Source: Chryseobacterium sp. IHB B 17019
GTDB taxonomy: Bacteria > Bacteroidota > Bacteroidia > Flavobacteriales > Weeksellaceae
Direction of reading: 5' to 3'
Assembly (NCBI RefSeq): GCF_001456155.1
Contig: NZ_CP013293.1
Span: 1,178,001 to 1,242,000 of the forward strand
Length of the DNA stretch: 64,000 nucleotides
Every line of letters begins with the position of its first letter. Within the stretch, counting starts at the first letter, position 1. The translations under genes were made by a program, and so were the position numbers. Below are positions 18,978 through 27,595 of this stretch, one piece after another. Below the pieces are notes generated by a model. It worked only from the letters and a program-made list of their open reading frames with translations. It made no database searches and was not told the origin of the DNA.

Positions 18978-18985
18978 TTACTATA

Positions 18986-19073
18986 ATGCTTCGACTTGGC
19001 TCAGAATGGGGTCACTAGGATTTCATAAGCACAGTTAGTGTTAGGAAATGTCATGCTGAACGAGGTCGAAGCA
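18986..19073. repeat. Inverted intergenic repeat
   Basis: ATGCTTCGACTTGGCTCAG (18986-19004) is the near reverse complement (three differences) of CTGAACGAGGTCGAAGCAT (19055-19073), with 50 nt between. Blocks of this type recur between genes in many Bacteroidota genomes (recollection). It separates two convergent genes and may also end transcription. Confidence 0.65.
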
Positions 19074-19103
19074 TCTTAATCTTAGAAGTTTAAAATTTAA
19101 GCC

Positions 19104-19847
19104 TTATTTCAAAATCTCCTTTAAAAACATCAGCGTATGACTCCATGCTCTTTTGGCCATCACTTCATTATAATCCGGTGATTTTGGATCTGTAAAAGTA
19201 TGTTTTGAATGAGCATAAGTGATGATCTGCCAGTCAGCATTTCCTTCATTCATCTCTTTGATGAGGTTATTGTAATCTTCAGGAGTAACTCCTTTGTCGT
19301 CTGCAGGATTTTCAACTAAAATTTTAGTCGAAATCGGTCCGTTTTTTCTGGTCTGGTCCTTTCCAATACTCCCATGAATCGAAACAACGCCCGCCACAGG
19401 GAGATTTCCCCTCGCAGATTCCAAAGCTCCCGTACCTCCGAAACAATATCCGATCACCGCAATTTTATTGGGAATTGCTCCATTTTTCTTCAATTGTTCC
19501 AAAGCCAGAGAAATTCTTTTCTGATAAGCTTCGTAATTTTTCTTGTAATAACCTGAAGTTTTTGCCGCAGTATCGCTGTCTGTCGGGATGTTCCCTTCCC
19601 CGTAAATATCAGCAATAAAAGCGATATAACCCTGTTTCTCCAGTTCAATGGCGGCAGTTTTTGCTTCGTCGTCAATGCCTTTCCAGGCGGGCAAAATCAG
19701 CACTCCGGGAAGCTTTTTTCCTGCATTGGAAGTTACAAGACCATTAAGTTTTTGAGAACCGTCCTGATAAGAAGCTGTTTTAAGGCTCTGACAGAAAATT
19801 GTTCCTGAAGTCATAAGAAAAGCGGTTAGTAAGATTGATCGTATCAT
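19104..19847 (-). CDS. Exported dienelactone hydrolase family protein
   Basis: A 247-residue alpha/beta hydrolase with a signal peptide (RSILLTAFLMTSGTIFCQ). The nucleophile is a cysteine in GYCFGGTGA, and NPADDKGV and SKHTFTDP carry the Asp and His of the dienelactone-hydrolase triad. The family opens lactone or ester rings; the natural substrate of the periplasmic Bacteroidota members is unknown. Single gene. Confidence 0.88.
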   Translation of the reverse strand: MIRSILLTAFLMTSGTIFCQSLKTASYQDGSQKLNGLVTSNAGKKLPGVLILPAWKGIDDEAKTAAIELEKQGYIAFIADIYGEGNIPTDSDTAAKTSGYYKKNYEAYQKRISLALEQLKKNGAIPNKIAVIGYCFGGTGALESARGNLPVAGVVSIHGSIGKDQTRKNGPISTKILVENPADDKGVTPEDYNNLIKEMNEGNADWQIITYAHSKHTFTDPKSPDYNEVMAKRAWSHTLMFLKEILK

Positions 19848-20200
19848 ATTTTGTAATTTATTTTTTTGGAGCTATTTGACTACATCGAATTGCAGATTTA
19901 TTTATTTTTGAAGCAATTTCCGGCTTTTCGTTGCAATCTTTTTTTTCAAAAAAGGATTTCCACTGCAATCCGGGCTAGGGTATTTGTCGTTTTTTTCAAC
20001 ATTTGTCATTGCGAGGAGAGAAGTGACTAAGCAATCTCTTAATTACTTCCTTTCTCATCCTGATCAAACACAAACATTCCTTCGTTGTCTCAACCAAAAC
20101 TCAGTTGTCATTGCTGGTGCAGATCAAAAACGAAAGCTCTCATCTAAATTAATAAAAATAACCTATAATGAGGATCAATAAAATATTATAAAGTTTCTAA
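19848..20200. repeat. Intergenic stretch with dispersed-repeat fragments
   Basis: No gene is supported in these 353 bases. At 20003-20043 the phrase TTGTCATTGCGAGGAGAGAA followed by GCAATCT matches a repeat I recall from many bacteroidal genomes, and 19920-19980 also reads like repeat sequence (CAATCCGGGCTAGGG). A 65-codon open frame crosses it but translates the repeat (VIARREVTKQS) and is not a gene. Confidence 0.45.
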
Positions 20201-20815
20201 TTATTCGAATTTTACTCCTAGATTAATCAGTTCCTTTTCCAAATCAGTTTCCGGGGTAACATGAACAGTATTGAAACCTAAAGACTGCGCCATTTCAATA
20301 TTCTTAGGATTATCATCAATAAAGATAGATTCTTGAGCATCAAGGTCATACCTTTCCAACAAAACGTGCCATATTTTCGGATCTGGCTTGATTAATTTTT
20401 CCGTTCCCGAAACCACAATTTTCCCGTCAAATAATTGGAAAAAATCATAATTTTCCAACGCATAAGGAAAAGTTTCCTCTGACCAGTTGGTTAATCCATA
20501 TAATTGATAATCAGTTTTTCCAAGCTTCCTCAAAACTTCCACATTGTGAGGAATGTCGCTTTTCAGCATAACGGTCCAGTTATCGTAATAAGCTCTCAAT
20601 TCTTTTTCCCATTCCGGGAATTTTTTCACCTGGATTTCCGTGCCTTCGGATAACAATCTTCCTCTGTCCTGTTCTTCGTTCCATTCGGATTGAGCAATAT
20701 TTTCAAGGAAATATTCCATTTTTTCGTCATCATTGAAGTATTCTTTAAAAAAATACCTCGGATTCCAATCCACTAAAACGCCTCCAAAATCGAATACGAT
20801 GTTTTTAATTTTCAT
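20201..20815 (-). CDS. HAD family hydrolase
   Basis: A 204-residue phosphatase of the HAD superfamily, subgroup of YihX/haloacid dehalogenase-like enzymes. Motif I is VFDFGGVLVDWNP, in which the expected DxD-type second aspartate is replaced as in YihX-like proteins; motif II GLTNWS; motif III lysine in KLIKPDPKIW; motif IV FIDDNPKNIEMA. The start at 20815 (MKIKNIVFDFGG) is preferred over an upstream ATG because the extra N terminus would be a (Asn-Leu)n tract encoded by a hexanucleotide repeat. Confidence 0.87.
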   Translation of the reverse strand: MKIKNIVFDFGGVLVDWNPRYFFKEYFNDDEKMEYFLENIAQSEWNEEQDRGRLLSEGTEIQVKKFPEWEKELRAYYDNWTVMLKSDIPHNVEVLRKLGKTDYQLYGLTNWSEETFPYALENYDFFQLFDGKIVVSGTEKLIKPDPKIWHVLLERYDLDAQESIFIDDNPKNIEMAQSLGFNTVHVTPETDLEKELINLGVKFE

Positions 20816-20824
20816 ACTTTTTCT

Positions 20825-20872
20825 AAGGTTAAGGTTAAGGTTAAGGTTAAGGTTAAGGTTAAGGTTAAGGTT
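20825..20872. repeat. Hexanucleotide microsatellite (AAGGTT)8
   Basis: Eight perfect AAGGTT copies. On the minus strand they stand 9 nt upstream of the HAD hydrolase start, exactly in its translation-initiation and promoter region. Copy-number change by slippage would alter spacing there but not the reading frame. Confidence 0.95.
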
Positions 20873-20904
20873 GGTGCAAAATTTTAATCTGAACCCTAAC
20901 AATC

Positions 20905-21330
20905 TTATTTATAAAATTGATATTGTTCGTTTTCATAATATGCATTGATATGCTGCAAACCATTCGTCAGGATAATTTCTTTTGCTCCTACAATGGAATT
21001 ATACCTTGCCGTCTGTTCAAACGTTTTTTCCGTTAATTTAATATGTGGAGCTTTACATTCGATTAAAATTATAGGTTCTGTTTTTTCTGTAACGAGTAAG
21101 TCAACTCTCTTCGTTAAACCATTCAAAACAATCTTTTTTTCTGTAATTAAAGCAGATGTAGAGTAGGACTTCACGGTGAGATAATAGTGAATCCAGTGTT
21201 GACGCACCCACTCTTCAGGAGTGAGCAAAAGGTAAGTTTTACGAACCAAATCATAAATAAAAAACTTATCTTTGTCTCTCTTGAATTTAAAATCAAAAGT
21301 TTCCTGAAAATTCAGTTTCGGAAGTTCCAT
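20905..21330 (-). CDS. HsdR N-terminal-like (PD-(D/E)XK) domain protein
   Basis: A 141-residue protein matching the small stand-alone 'type I restriction R protein N terminus' family of Bacteroidota. TPEEWVRQHWIHYYL precedes the nuclease-like core KRVDLLVTEKTEPIILIECKAP, where Asp, Glu and Lys form the PD-(D/E)XK triad, then QTARYNSIVGAKEIILTNG. There is no helicase or methylase nearby, so it is not part of a restriction system; a housekeeping nuclease-like role is possible. It is divergent from holA with 9 nt between the starts. Confidence 0.85.
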   Translation of the reverse strand: MELPKLNFQETFDFKFKRDKDKFFIYDLVRKTYLLLTPEEWVRQHWIHYYLTVKSYSTSALITEKKIVLNGLTKRVDLLVTEKTEPIILIECKAPHIKLTEKTFEQTARYNSIVGAKEIILTNGLQHINAYYENEQYQFYK

Positions 21331-21339
21331 TAATATAAG

Positions 21340-22377
21340 ATGAAAGAATTAGATTTAATCCTCAAAAGTATTAAAAATAAAGAAGTTTTACCGATTTATT
21401 TTTTCCATGGAGAAGAACCTTACTTTATTGATCTTGCTGTAAAAGCCCTTGAACACGACTTTTTGAATGAAGATGAAAAAGCTTTCAATCAAACTGTGGT
21501 TTATGGAAAAGATACGTCTTATCAGGAAATTCTTTCGCTGGCAAGACAGTTTCCGATGATGGGAGACAGGCAGGTAATTATCGTAAAAGAAGCTCAGGAT
21601 TTAAAATTAACTGAGCCCGAAACGAAAGCATTGGAAGCTTATGTGGAAAATCCGGTGCCATCTACCGTTCTGGTTTTTGCGCATAAACACAAGAAGTTAG
21701 ACAGCCGGAAAAAGGTGACGAAATCTTTGGATAAGATGAAATGCCTTTTTTTAAGTGAATCCATCAAAGAGAATAATCTTCCGAAATGGATTGCCGACGA
21801 ATGTATTAAACTAAGCATAAAAACAGCCCCGAATATTTCCCATTTACTGGCAGAATATCTTGGGAACGACCTTTCCAGAATCGCCAATGAACTGAATAAG
21901 CTGAAAATTATTCTTAAAGAAGGCGAAGTTCTGGATGGAACAATTATCGAAAATCACATCGGGATCAGCAAAGAATACAATGTCTTTGAATTACAGAAGG
22001 CTTTAGGTACAAAAAATGCCAATGCAGCATTTAAAATTGCTCATTTTATGGGTAAAAATCCTAAAAATAATCCTTTTGTAATGATGTTGTCGAGTTTATA
22101 CAATTATTTTTCCAATGTGATTATTTATAATACGATGATCGGGCAGCCTCCACAGGTTATTGCTTCCCAAATGGGTGTAAACCCTTATTTCATCAAAGAT
22201 TACGCGGAATCTGCAAGATTGTATCCTTTAAAACATGCAACGAGAGTAATCTCTATTTTAAGGGAATTCGATATGAAAGGAAAAGGCTTGGGAGCAGTCA
22301 ATATGAGCGAAGCGGAATTGATTAAAGAACTGGTTTACAAGATCATTAATGTTGATAAAATTAAGATGAAAGTGTAA
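21340..22377 (+). CDS. holA: DNA polymerase III subunit delta
   Basis: A 345-residue clamp-loader subunit of normal length. The N-terminal domain starts with LPIYFFHGEEPYFIDLAVKALE, the usual opening, followed by RQFPMMGDRQVIIVKEA, SRIANELNKLKIIL and the C-terminal collar helices. Delta opens the sliding clamp during loading on DNA. Head-to-head with the HsdR-N-like gene. Confidence 0.93.
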   Translation: MKELDLILKSIKNKEVLPIYFFHGEEPYFIDLAVKALEHDFLNEDEKAFNQTVVYGKDTSYQEILSLARQFPMMGDRQVIIVKEAQDLKLTEPETKALEAYVENPVPSTVLVFAHKHKKLDSRKKVTKSLDKMKCLFLSESIKENNLPKWIADECIKLSIKTAPNISHLLAEYLGNDLSRIANELNKLKIILKEGEVLDGTIIENHIGISKEYNVFELQKALGTKNANAAFKIAHFMGKNPKNNPFVMMLSSLYNYFSNVIIYNTMIGQPPQVIASQMGVNPYFIKDYAESARLYPLKHATRVISILREFDMKGKGLGAVNMSEAELIKELVYKIINVDKIKMKV

Positions 22378-22378
22378 A

Positions 22379-22482
22379 GAGTTATAAGTTAAGAGTTATG
22401 AATTATGAGTTTGCTGAATAACATGATTATATTCTCTAACCTCTAACCTCTAACCTCTAACTCATAACTCATAACTCATAAC
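22379..22482. repeat. Heptameric inverted repeat array after holA
   Basis: Seven direct heptamers run from 22434 to 22482: four CTCTAAC then three TCATAAC. A left arm at 22379-22411 (GAGTTATAAGTTAAGAGTTA and onward) is the approximate reverse complement with the same seven-base spacing. The whole forms a large hairpin-capable block between holA and trxB. Confidence 0.9.
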
Positions 22483-22598
22483 ATAATCGAAAAGTAACAT
22501 CTTACATATTGACAACTATCATTAAAATAACTTTAAATACTTATTAAAAATTACGAAATTAGCAGTCGGAAATTTTTAAATCTTTTGAAAAGCAAATT

Positions 22599-23540
22599 AT
22601 GGAGCAAAACATTTTAGATTGTGTGATCGTTGGATCTGGACCTTCTGGTTTCACAGCGGCAATTTATGCAGCAAGAGCAGACTTAAAACCTGAACTATAT
22701 ACAGGTTTGGAGCCGGGCGGACAATTGACTACAACTACTGAAGTTGATAACTTTCCAGGGTATCCAGCAGGAATTACAGGTCCTGAAATGATGATGGATT
22801 TGCAGAAACAAGCAGAAAGATTCGACACAAAAGTGCATTATGAAATGATCACAAAAGTTGAATTTTCCAAGGAAGTTGGCGGTGTTCATAAATTATTTGC
22901 AGGAAATAAAGAAATTTTTGCTAAAACTGTAATTATTTCTACCGGAGCAACGGCAAAATATCTAGGTCTTGACGATGAGAAAAAATATGCCGGTGGAGGA
23001 GTTTCCGCATGTGCTACCTGCGATGGATTTTTCTATAAAGGAAAAGATGTAGTGGTAGTTGGGGCAGGAGATACTGCGGCGGAAGAGGCGACTTATCTTG
23101 CAAAATTGGTAAATAAAGTGACAATGTTGGTGAGAAAAGATGTTTTCAGAGCGTCTAAGGCGATGATTCACAGAGTTGAAAATACTCCGAATATTGAAGT
23201 AAAATTCCACCATGAATTAATAGGAATTGAAGGAGAAAACAGCCTTGTTGAAAGAGCAGTAGTGATTAACAATCAAACCAAAGAGACTTCTACCATTGAT
23301 GTTGACGGGATTTTCATTGCTATTGGCCACAAACCAAATACTGATATTTTCGTTGGACAAATAAACCTTGATGAAAACGGATATATCCTAACTGAAAAGG
23401 GTTCTACCAGAACAAATCTTCCGGGAGTTTTTGCTGCGGGAGATGTTCAGGATCATATTTACAGACAGGCGATTACGGCTGCCGGAAGCGGTTGTATGGC
23501 GGCGATGGATGCTGAAAAGTATCTTGCAGAACTACATTAA
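22599..23540 (+). CDS. trxB: Thioredoxin-disulfide reductase
   Basis: A 313-residue FAD/NADPH enzyme. The FAD-binding loop VGSGPSGFTAAIYAARA, the redox pair CATC (Cys138/Cys141), the NADPH-binding GAGDTAAEEATYL and the C-terminal FAAGDVQD are all present. It reduces thioredoxin with NADPH in the cytoplasm. Length and motif order are canonical. A strong terminator follows. Confidence 0.97.
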   Translation: MEQNILDCVIVGSGPSGFTAAIYAARADLKPELYTGLEPGGQLTTTTEVDNFPGYPAGITGPEMMMDLQKQAERFDTKVHYEMITKVEFSKEVGGVHKLFAGNKEIFAKTVIISTGATAKYLGLDDEKKYAGGGVSACATCDGFFYKGKDVVVVGAGDTAAEEATYLAKLVNKVTMLVRKDVFRASKAMIHRVENTPNIEVKFHHELIGIEGENSLVERAVVINNQTKETSTIDVDGIFIAIGHKPNTDIFVGQINLDENGYILTEKGSTRTNLPGVFAAGDVQDHIYRQAITAAGSGCMAAMDAEKYLAELH

Positions 23541-23561
23541 TAATACATTAAATTTAAATAT

Positions 23562-23590
23562 AAACGCATCTTTTAAAAGGTGCGTTTTTT
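23562..23590 (+). terminator. Terminator after trxB
   Basis: AAACGCATCTTTT pairs with AAAAGGTGCGTTT and is followed by T residues, 22 nt after the stop codon. Confidence 0.85.
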
Positions 23591-23704
23591 ATTTTTGAAA
23601 TAATCAAAAGAATAATGCTTATTGCATATAGCCTATTGCCATAAAATAATCAATCTGATTCTTAGATTATTATTAAGTTTTGTTAAAATTTGTTTTAAAA
23701 ATAT

Positions 23705-23735
23705 TTTGGGAATAACGAAAAACATTCTATATTTG
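23705..23735 (+). promoter_or_regulatory. Promoter of tRNA-Ser
   Basis: TTTG (23705-23708) and TATATTTG (23728-23735) with a 19-nt spacer, the consensus Bacteroidota promoter, 33 nt before the mature tRNA 5' end. Confidence 0.85.
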
Positions 23736-23768
23736 CACCACTGAAAACGGCGTTACCGTCGGAGTTCA

Positions 23769-23856
23769 GGAGAGTTGGCAGAGTGGTCGATTGCGGCAGT
23801 CTTGAAAACTGTTGACTGTAACAGGTCCGGGGGTTCGAATCCCTCACTCTCCGCCA
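23769..23856 (+). tRNA. tRNA-Ser(TGA)
   Basis: The acceptor stem GGAGAGT pairs with ACTCTCC, the discriminator is G and CCA is encoded. The anticodon loop CTTGAAA gives TGA at 23803-23805. A long variable arm and the T-loop GGTTCGAATCC are present, as expected for a class II serine tRNA. Confidence 0.97.
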
Positions 23857-23925
23857 GTTGGAGAAACAAATAAAATCAAAAGTCTTTAAATCTTAGTGTT
23901 TAAAGGCTTTTTTGTTGTTTGGAGA
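23840..23925 (+). repeat. tRNA-Ser 3' end plus terminator, copy 1 of a repeated block
   Basis: The tRNA 3' end with the following GTTGGAGAAACAAA and the terminator AGTCTTTAAA...TTTAAAGGCTTTTTT recurs in degraded form at 29525-29600; the terminator part alone recurs at 54583-54632. This is the intact copy and may be an attachment site. Confidence 0.7.
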
Positions 23926-24027
23926 GAGCAAAATGTATCAAACCTACGGCTTACTGTTCTATGTAAAGAGCAATCCTAAAAATCTCGGCCATTTATTTGC
24001 AAATCACTGCCTTAATTACAATTCAAT

Positions 24028-24066
24028 AAAATAACCCGAAAAAATTAATTCTTCGGGTTATTTTTA
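24028..24066. terminator. Terminator of the delta-60 propeller gene
   Basis: AAATAACCCGAA and TTCGGGTTATTT form a 12-bp stem with an 11-nt loop, with T-rich sequence on each strand; it lies 30 nt beyond the minus-strand stop at 24097. No gene is seen in the rest of 23857-24096. Confidence 0.85.
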
Positions 24067-24096
24067 TTGAAATATCTTTTTATATTGGATTGAAAT

Positions 24097-25629
24097 TTAA
24101 TCTTTTATAAACTTTATTGCCTGTTGATTTCCCAGTTTAATAAGGTATGTTCCTTTTAGTAGAGATTCAACATTAATTTGGCCGTCTTGGGCATTACCTT
24201 TTAATAAAAGTTTACCTTCAATACTATAAATCGTAAAGCTATTATCTTCCTTTGTAAACTCCGGTGAAATATTTATAATTGTTTTAACCGGATTTGGATA
24301 AATCTTACCACTTCCCGCTAAGGTACTAGCTTCATTTGTTGCTAAAAATCCTCCGGTATATCTTGCAATAGCAATATCATTTCCACTATATCCTACGGCA
24401 ATAATTCTATCATCTGGCTGAATGACCATATCAAATGCTTCATTTGCTGTATTTGATCCGAAAGTTGTAGTTACTTTTCCTGCTGTGCCAAAGGAGTTGT
24501 CAACTGAATAATTAGCATTTACCCTTGAGATACCGAATGACGAGCTTGTTGTAGAAGTAGCACTTGATCCTGCCATCACAATTTTGCCAGTACTGTCGAC
24601 TCCCATACCATAGGCTATATCATTGATCAGAGTACCATAATCAAAAAATGCCCTACCAATTGCTGAAGTACCAGCTGCATTATATGAACCTAGGAAATAA
24701 TCATATTTAGTAGATGTTAAGTTCCCACCACCGCTAAATAAAAAGCTGTCATCAGCATTTAAAATCATAGAGAAAGATTTATCATCAGCATTAAAACCTC
24801 CATTTACGGTAATCACTCCATCTGTTGAAAAGGAAGTATCTAAAGTACCATTACTGTTTAAACGGTATGCCATGTGATTGGAACTCCATTGTAATCCTTG
24901 TTGGTTGATCCAGCCCACAGCTGAAATTTTACCATTAGGTTTTACCGCTAGATCTTCAACAACATAATAATATGTTCCGTTTCCGGTATTATGAGTCAAA
25001 GCGTTTATTCCGGTAGTATTAAAAGTAGTGTCTAATGCTCCTGTATTTGTATACTTTGCTATAACAGCCTGAGATTGCGTTGTTGATGTAGCTGAAGTAC
25101 CACCTACAATAATAGCTCCGGTTAGAGGATGTATTTTTACAACTTTTATTTCATCGGCTTTACCGGTAATAAATTCGGTTAATATCTTACCTCCTGTTCC
25201 GAAGGTTGTATCAATAGTCCCATCGGCTGTTAACCTTAATATTGCCGCATTTTTATTACTTCCGTCGTCAGAATATCCCGCCAGGACAATTTTACCGTCA
25301 GCCTGAAGAGCTAATGAATATACAACATCATCACTACCCGTTTGAAAATCATTGGTGAAAATACCATTAGTTCCAAAAGTTGTGTCTAATGTACCATTGG
25401 TATTATATCTGAGACACACAAAGTCTTGACCTGTCAGTGCGTTCACGGTCATTCCTGCAACTAATATTTTACCGTCTGGTTGTAGTGCAACCGAATAGGC
25501 TTTATCAGAGCCTGAACCAACAGAAGTGATCACTTTTCCTCCTGTTCCAAAAGAAGCATCCAAAGCTCCATATTGAGAAAATAAATTTAGACTACTTAAT
25601 AGTAATCCCGAGAATAAAACTTTTTTCAT
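24097..25629 (-). CDS. Secreted delta-60 repeat beta-propeller protein with type IX sorting domain
   Basis: A 510-residue exported protein from ATG 25629 (MKKVLFSGLLLSSLNLFSQ signal peptide); an upstream in-frame ATG would add nine atypical residues. The body consists of about seven delta-60 (DUF5122) repeats marked by YNTNGTLDTTFGTNG and LQPDGKILVAG-like phrases, which build a propeller. The C-terminal IYPNPVKTIINISPEF ... QAIKFIKD is a type A type IX secretion signal. Surface or extracellular location is expected; the ligand is unknown. Confidence 0.88.
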   Translation of the reverse strand: MKKVLFSGLLLSSLNLFSQYGALDASFGTGGKVITSVGSGSDKAYSVALQPDGKILVAGMTVNALTGQDFVCLRYNTNGTLDTTFGTNGIFTNDFQTGSDDVVYSLALQADGKIVLAGYSDDGSNKNAAILRLTADGTIDTTFGTGGKILTEFITGKADEIKVVKIHPLTGAIIVGGTSATSTTQSQAVIAKYTNTGALDTTFNTTGINALTHNTGNGTYYYVVEDLAVKPNGKISAVGWINQQGLQWSSNHMAYRLNSNGTLDTSFSTDGVITVNGGFNADDKSFSMILNADDSFLFSGGGNLTSTKYDYFLGSYNAAGTSAIGRAFFDYGTLINDIAYGMGVDSTGKIVMAGSSATSTTSSSFGISRVNANYSVDNSFGTAGKVTTTFGSNTANEAFDMVIQPDDRIIAVGYSGNDIAIARYTGGFLATNEASTLAGSGKIYPNPVKTIINISPEFTKEDNSFTIYSIEGKLLLKGNAQDGQINVESLLKGTYLIKLGNQQAIKFIKD

Positions 25630-26369
25630 AATTTCTGATTTTAATTTAAGACGCAATATAATTTTTGGGTTATTATCCTAATTTTAAGAAGATTTTCAAA
25701 AAAATCAGATTGAAAATATCCAGGATTATTTTGCCCCTATTATTTATTATTAATTTAATTGTACTTGACCGTTTAAAATTTATCGATATATGATTAAAAA
25801 ACTAAACCTGCAAATCTATTGTCAACTTACCAGAAAGCATCTACTATAATTATACGTTGATTTTTAAAGTGTTTAAAAATAGATAGTTATATGTAGGATG
25901 CAGTAATATTGCAGTAATTTAAGATAGTCAACACTGATCTTTTTGTCTGTTTTTGCTAAAATTTTAGGGTAAATAATAATTTTTATGTTCTTAAAGTAAA
26001 TAAGATAATGGCATTAAGTTAAGAATATGTGATTAGGCGTTATATAAATCTGGCAGATTTCAAGTAGAACACAGAAAATGAATTAATTCATAAAAAAAGA
26101 CTTAGACAGGCTTAAAAATATTACTAAATAAACTTTAAATATCCAGTTAAATATGTTTACTGTGTAACTAATCTGTTGAATATTTTGTATGTAATCAAAA
26201 TTATTGAGAAAATTTATTTTATTATTGTTCCCGTATTATTTTTTGCTCAGAAAATTCAGTTAAAAAAGATGAAATTTTATTTAATGAAAAGGAAATCGGA
26301 GTTTTAAAATCCAACACAAATAACTTATAACATGCTGGCCAGAATTGCCAGTACTTAAATAAATATAAA
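25630..26369. other. AT-rich gap with a possible dead secreted-gene fragment
   Basis: No intact gene is seen. At about 26205-26330 a short hydrophobic frame (KIYFIIVPVLFFAQ, signal-peptide-like) is followed one base out of frame by SVKKDEILFNEKEIGVLKS and a stop, which reads like the start of a decayed exported protein. The rest is unstructured AT-rich sequence. Confidence 0.35.
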
Positions 26370-26730
26370 ATGAGTGTGTTAAATGATTACAAAGTGAATT
26401 TTAGAGTTGTGAGAGTCCATAATTCTGACCATAAATTTATGAATTCAATAAGTACTGTATTAGATGCTTTAATTGTTGATTTTAATAACCCTATTAATTG
26501 TAATAGTCTTCTAAAAGCAATAGATATTCAAGCAAATGAAACAGGTAGTTTTTTTTATATAACAAGGTTTACAGTTATTAAGAATTACTAGCACAACAGT
26601 CAGTATATACCATAATTGATATGAATATGAAGCAAATCCAAATATTCCTGCTGATTATTCATTGCCGACAAGTGATTTCAAAGAAATTGTTCTAGCCTGG
26701 AGGAGCTTTTTAGGTAATTTACTTACATAA
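26370..26730 (+). pseudogene. Immunity-like protein, decayed copy
   Basis: The start MSVLNDYKVNFRVVRVHN parallels the intact gene at 27596 (MSVLSNYKVKFGVKIFFN). The original frame stops after 73 codons at 26589, but the homologous C terminus continues one frame over: STTVSIYHN, then a TGA at 26617-26619, then YEYEANPNIPADYSLPTSDF and EIVLAWRSFL, which matches YENPNYTADFELPTSDF and IVEAWRDYL of the intact copy. One frameshift and one nonsense codon therefore inactivate it. Confidence 0.75.
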
Positions 26731-26849
26731 TTTTACATCTAAACCTGGCTGCGCAAATTCTTTCGGTTTTGAGCAAGACTCAGAAATAAAGGTGAGTTGC
26801 ATGAAAGAAGAATCAGTAAACTCATACTTTATATTGTGTACAATAGTAG

Positions 26850-27044
26850 AAAAGACCTAGTACTTTTTTTCCAGATAGCTGGACAAAAGAGAAATTGCAA
26901 CAAGAACTAACATTTGCTTTCAAAAATAAAGTGCATTATAGCGGAAATGCATGGTTGGGAAAGATGAGTGATGGAGTAAAAATAGAAATAGCAATAGTAA
27001 TAAGAAATGGTCAATTAAAAACAGCATATCCAATTTTTAAATAA
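26850..27044 (+). pseudogene. C-terminal remnant of an EndoU-like toxin domain
   Basis: The last 64 codons of an otherwise missing gene read FFPDSWTKEKLQQELTFAF, then NAWLGKMSDGVKIEIA and NGQLKTAYPIFK. The pattern FP-x-x-W-x-x-E near the start, a central G-x-x-x-DGV and a terminal G-x-x-x-TAYP-x-F is that of bacterial EndoU-type RNase domains at the C termini of polymorphic toxins. Upstream frames (HERRISKLILYIVYNSRKDL at about 26798-26857) look like earlier pieces in another frame. It ends 6 nt before the next gene, the usual toxin-immunity order. Confidence 0.5.
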
Positions 27045-27050
27045 ATAAAA

Positions 27051-27554
27051 ATGAGCAATACACAATTATTAAACCAATTTGGTTTAAATTTTTTTACAGT
27101 TAAAGATTTAGATTTTGGTATTAGAAATTATTCAGAATCAGATACATACCCTCTATTGTCACAGGTGTTGACTTTTAATGATTATATAGATATGGTAGAA
27201 GACATAGAATGGGAAATTGATAATGTTATAAGTGAAAATAGTTATGAAGATATTAGTGCTGTTTATATTCATATTCGAATATTTCCTAATGAGGTAAGAA
27301 TATATGATGAAGGTACTAATAATTATAATCAACCTGATATTATTTTAAGTACAAATGATTTTAAAGCAATACTTAATGAATGGAAAGTCTATTTACAGAA
27401 GAATCAGAAAATTATGAATTATACAATTTTATCGCAATATAATTTAAAGTTTATTTCAATAACCAGAAACAAAATAAAAATTGGTTATGTGGAAACTACA
27501 AAACCAGAAAATATTTTAAGTTTTGATTTGTCAGACCTTTTTGCTGAGGGTTAA
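27051..27554 (+). CDS. Putative immunity protein, long paralogue
   Basis: A 167-residue acidic, soluble protein. The central RIYDEGTNNYNQPDIILSTNDFKAIL-type region (IYDEG, TNDFKAIL, EWKVYLQ) is homologous to IYDEV, TSDFKVIV, AWRDYLK of the gene at 27596. The last ~45 residues (LSQYNLKFISITRNKIKIGY and onward) are an extension absent from the short copies. Placement 6 nt after an EndoU-like toxin remnant, low GC and rapid divergence fit an orphan immunity gene. No biochemical motif is visible. Confidence 0.65.
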   Translation: MSNTQLLNQFGLNFFTVKDLDFGIRNYSESDTYPLLSQVLTFNDYIDMVEDIEWEIDNVISENSYEDISAVYIHIRIFPNEVRIYDEGTNNYNQPDIILSTNDFKAILNEWKVYLQKNQKIMNYTILSQYNLKFISITRNKIKIGYVETTKPENILSFDLSDLFAEG

Positions 27555-27595
27555 CCGGTTTGAAATAATAACGTCTTGGCCTAAGAATTAATTAT

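Noticed and set aside
19984..20181. 65-codon frame on the plus strand
   Set aside because: It translates a dispersed repeat (VIARREVTKQS) and has no gene-like context.
20816..20902. N-terminal extension of the HAD hydrolase
   Set aside because: The extension is an Asn-Leu repeat from the microsatellite; the family starts at the ATG at 20815.
20733..20948. 71-codon frame containing a (Leu-Arg)n tract
   Set aside because: It is the opposite-strand reading of the AAGGTT repeat and overlaps the HAD hydrolase start.
20905..21330. Type I restriction system
   Set aside because: Only a small stand-alone HsdR-N-like domain exists, without helicase, specificity or methylase genes.
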